A DNA stretch of 34,022 nt from Paracoccaceae bacterium (lineage in GTDB: Bacteria > Pseudomonadota > Alphaproteobacteria > Rhodobacterales > Rhodobacteraceae). The DNA is taken from contig JASJCC010000029.1 in assembly GCA_030066175.1 (NCBI GenBank), forward strand, positions 1-34,022, in the 5' to 3' direction. Each line of letters begins with the position of its first letter. Position 1 is the first letter of the stretch. Of this stretch, positions 33,863 to 34,022 are shown one piece after another. The translations under genes and the position numbers were made by a program. The notes under the pieces were generated by a model, which was not told the origin of the DNA, did no database searches, and was given only the letters and a program-made list of their open reading frames with translations.

Positions 33863-34022
33863 ATGCCCTTTACCTTCGCCCCCGCCGATGCCGAGGCCTG
33901 GCCGCTTTATGTCTTAGAGCCAGACGATCTGTCGTTCTGGCTGGCCCAGCAGGACGAAGAAACCCAGCGCTGGGTCGAAACCAGCGGGTTTACCGGCGCC
34001 ATTGGCTCGGCCCTGATGATCC
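33863..34022 (+). CDS. Leucyl aminopeptidase family protein (N-terminal fragment, cut by the right edge)
   Basis: Only 53 codons are present: MPFTFAPADAEAWPLYVLEP, then DLSFWLAQQDEETQRWVETS and GFTGAIGSALMI. This resembles the non-catalytic N-terminal domain of M17 aminopeptidases seen in Rhodobacterales. The metal site would lie beyond the window, so the assignment is by similarity of the start only. AAGGA seven bases upstream supports the ATG at 33863. Confidence 0.6.
   Translation, partial: MPFTFAPADAEAWPLYVLEPDDLSFWLAQQDEETQRWVETSGFTGAIGSALMI

Noticed and set aside
32566-33864. Long 432-codon version of the carbonic anhydrase
   Set aside because: The first half is not carbonic-anhydrase-like and runs antisense to the 126-residue gene, and the ATG at 33213 has an excellent ribosome site.
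1-34022. CRISPR arrays, tRNA or rRNA genes, transposases and phage genes
   Set aside because: I found no regularly spaced short repeats, no cloverleaf or rRNA text, and no integrase or transposase motifs.

Overview
The window looks like chromosomal DNA of an alphaproteobacterium of the family Rhodobacteraceae, most likely a phototrophic member of the roseobacter group. The reasons are the high GC content with GC-rich third codon positions, protein sequences that read as Rhodobacterales orthologues, the gpmI–envC-like–ctpA order, tandem Hint-domain proteins, and the bacteriochlorophyll genes bchE and bchJ. I saw no tRNA, rRNA, CRISPR array, insertion sequence or prophage.

Left part (1–9533): aspS (cut by the left edge) diverges from a cyclopropane-fatty-acid synthase. 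Facing it is a minus-strand unit bchE–bchJ–HAD protein. BchE is the oxygen-independent Mg-protoporphyrin ester cyclase. Its upstream region has a perfect PpsR/CrtJ-type palindrome overlapping an FNR/FnrL-type box. The HAD protein has lost its motif I aspartates. carB diverges from bchE and carries an in-frame palindromic DNA insert.

Middle part (9534–20923): an AT-richer two-gene islet of unknown function and a 600-bp gene-free stretch with inverted and direct repeats come first. Then follow gpmI, an EnvC-like LytM protein, ctpA, a small-molecule kinase-fold protein and rppH, all on the plus strand. A minus-strand block holds dapE, a DUF2064 protein, RNase R and a WYL regulator with its own palindromic operator candidate.

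Right part (20924–34022): two translationally coupled Hint-domain proteins on the plus strand sit between dapE and the dapD–103-aa pair. The first is a choice-of-anchor-L/Hint protein with intact catalytic residues; the second is Hint-like with these residues replaced. Then come a threonine/serine dehydratase, a LOG-family protein, a membrane nucleotide-sugar 4,6-dehydratase and asd with a clear terminator. After them are a 46-aa strongly basic small ORF, a 111-aa unknown protein, a bicarbonate module (beta-carbonic anhydrase, SbtA-type transporter, PII-like SbtB), a 126-aa unknown protein and the start of a leucyl aminopeptidase.

Together the genes cover lysine/threonine synthesis (asd, dapD, dapE), carbamoyl phosphate synthesis, RNA turnover (rnr, rppH), envelope maintenance, inorganic carbon uptake and low-oxygen pigment synthesis. 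The least explained items are the Hint pair, the HAD pseudo-phosphatase in the bch unit, the repeat inside carB and the 46-aa basic protein.
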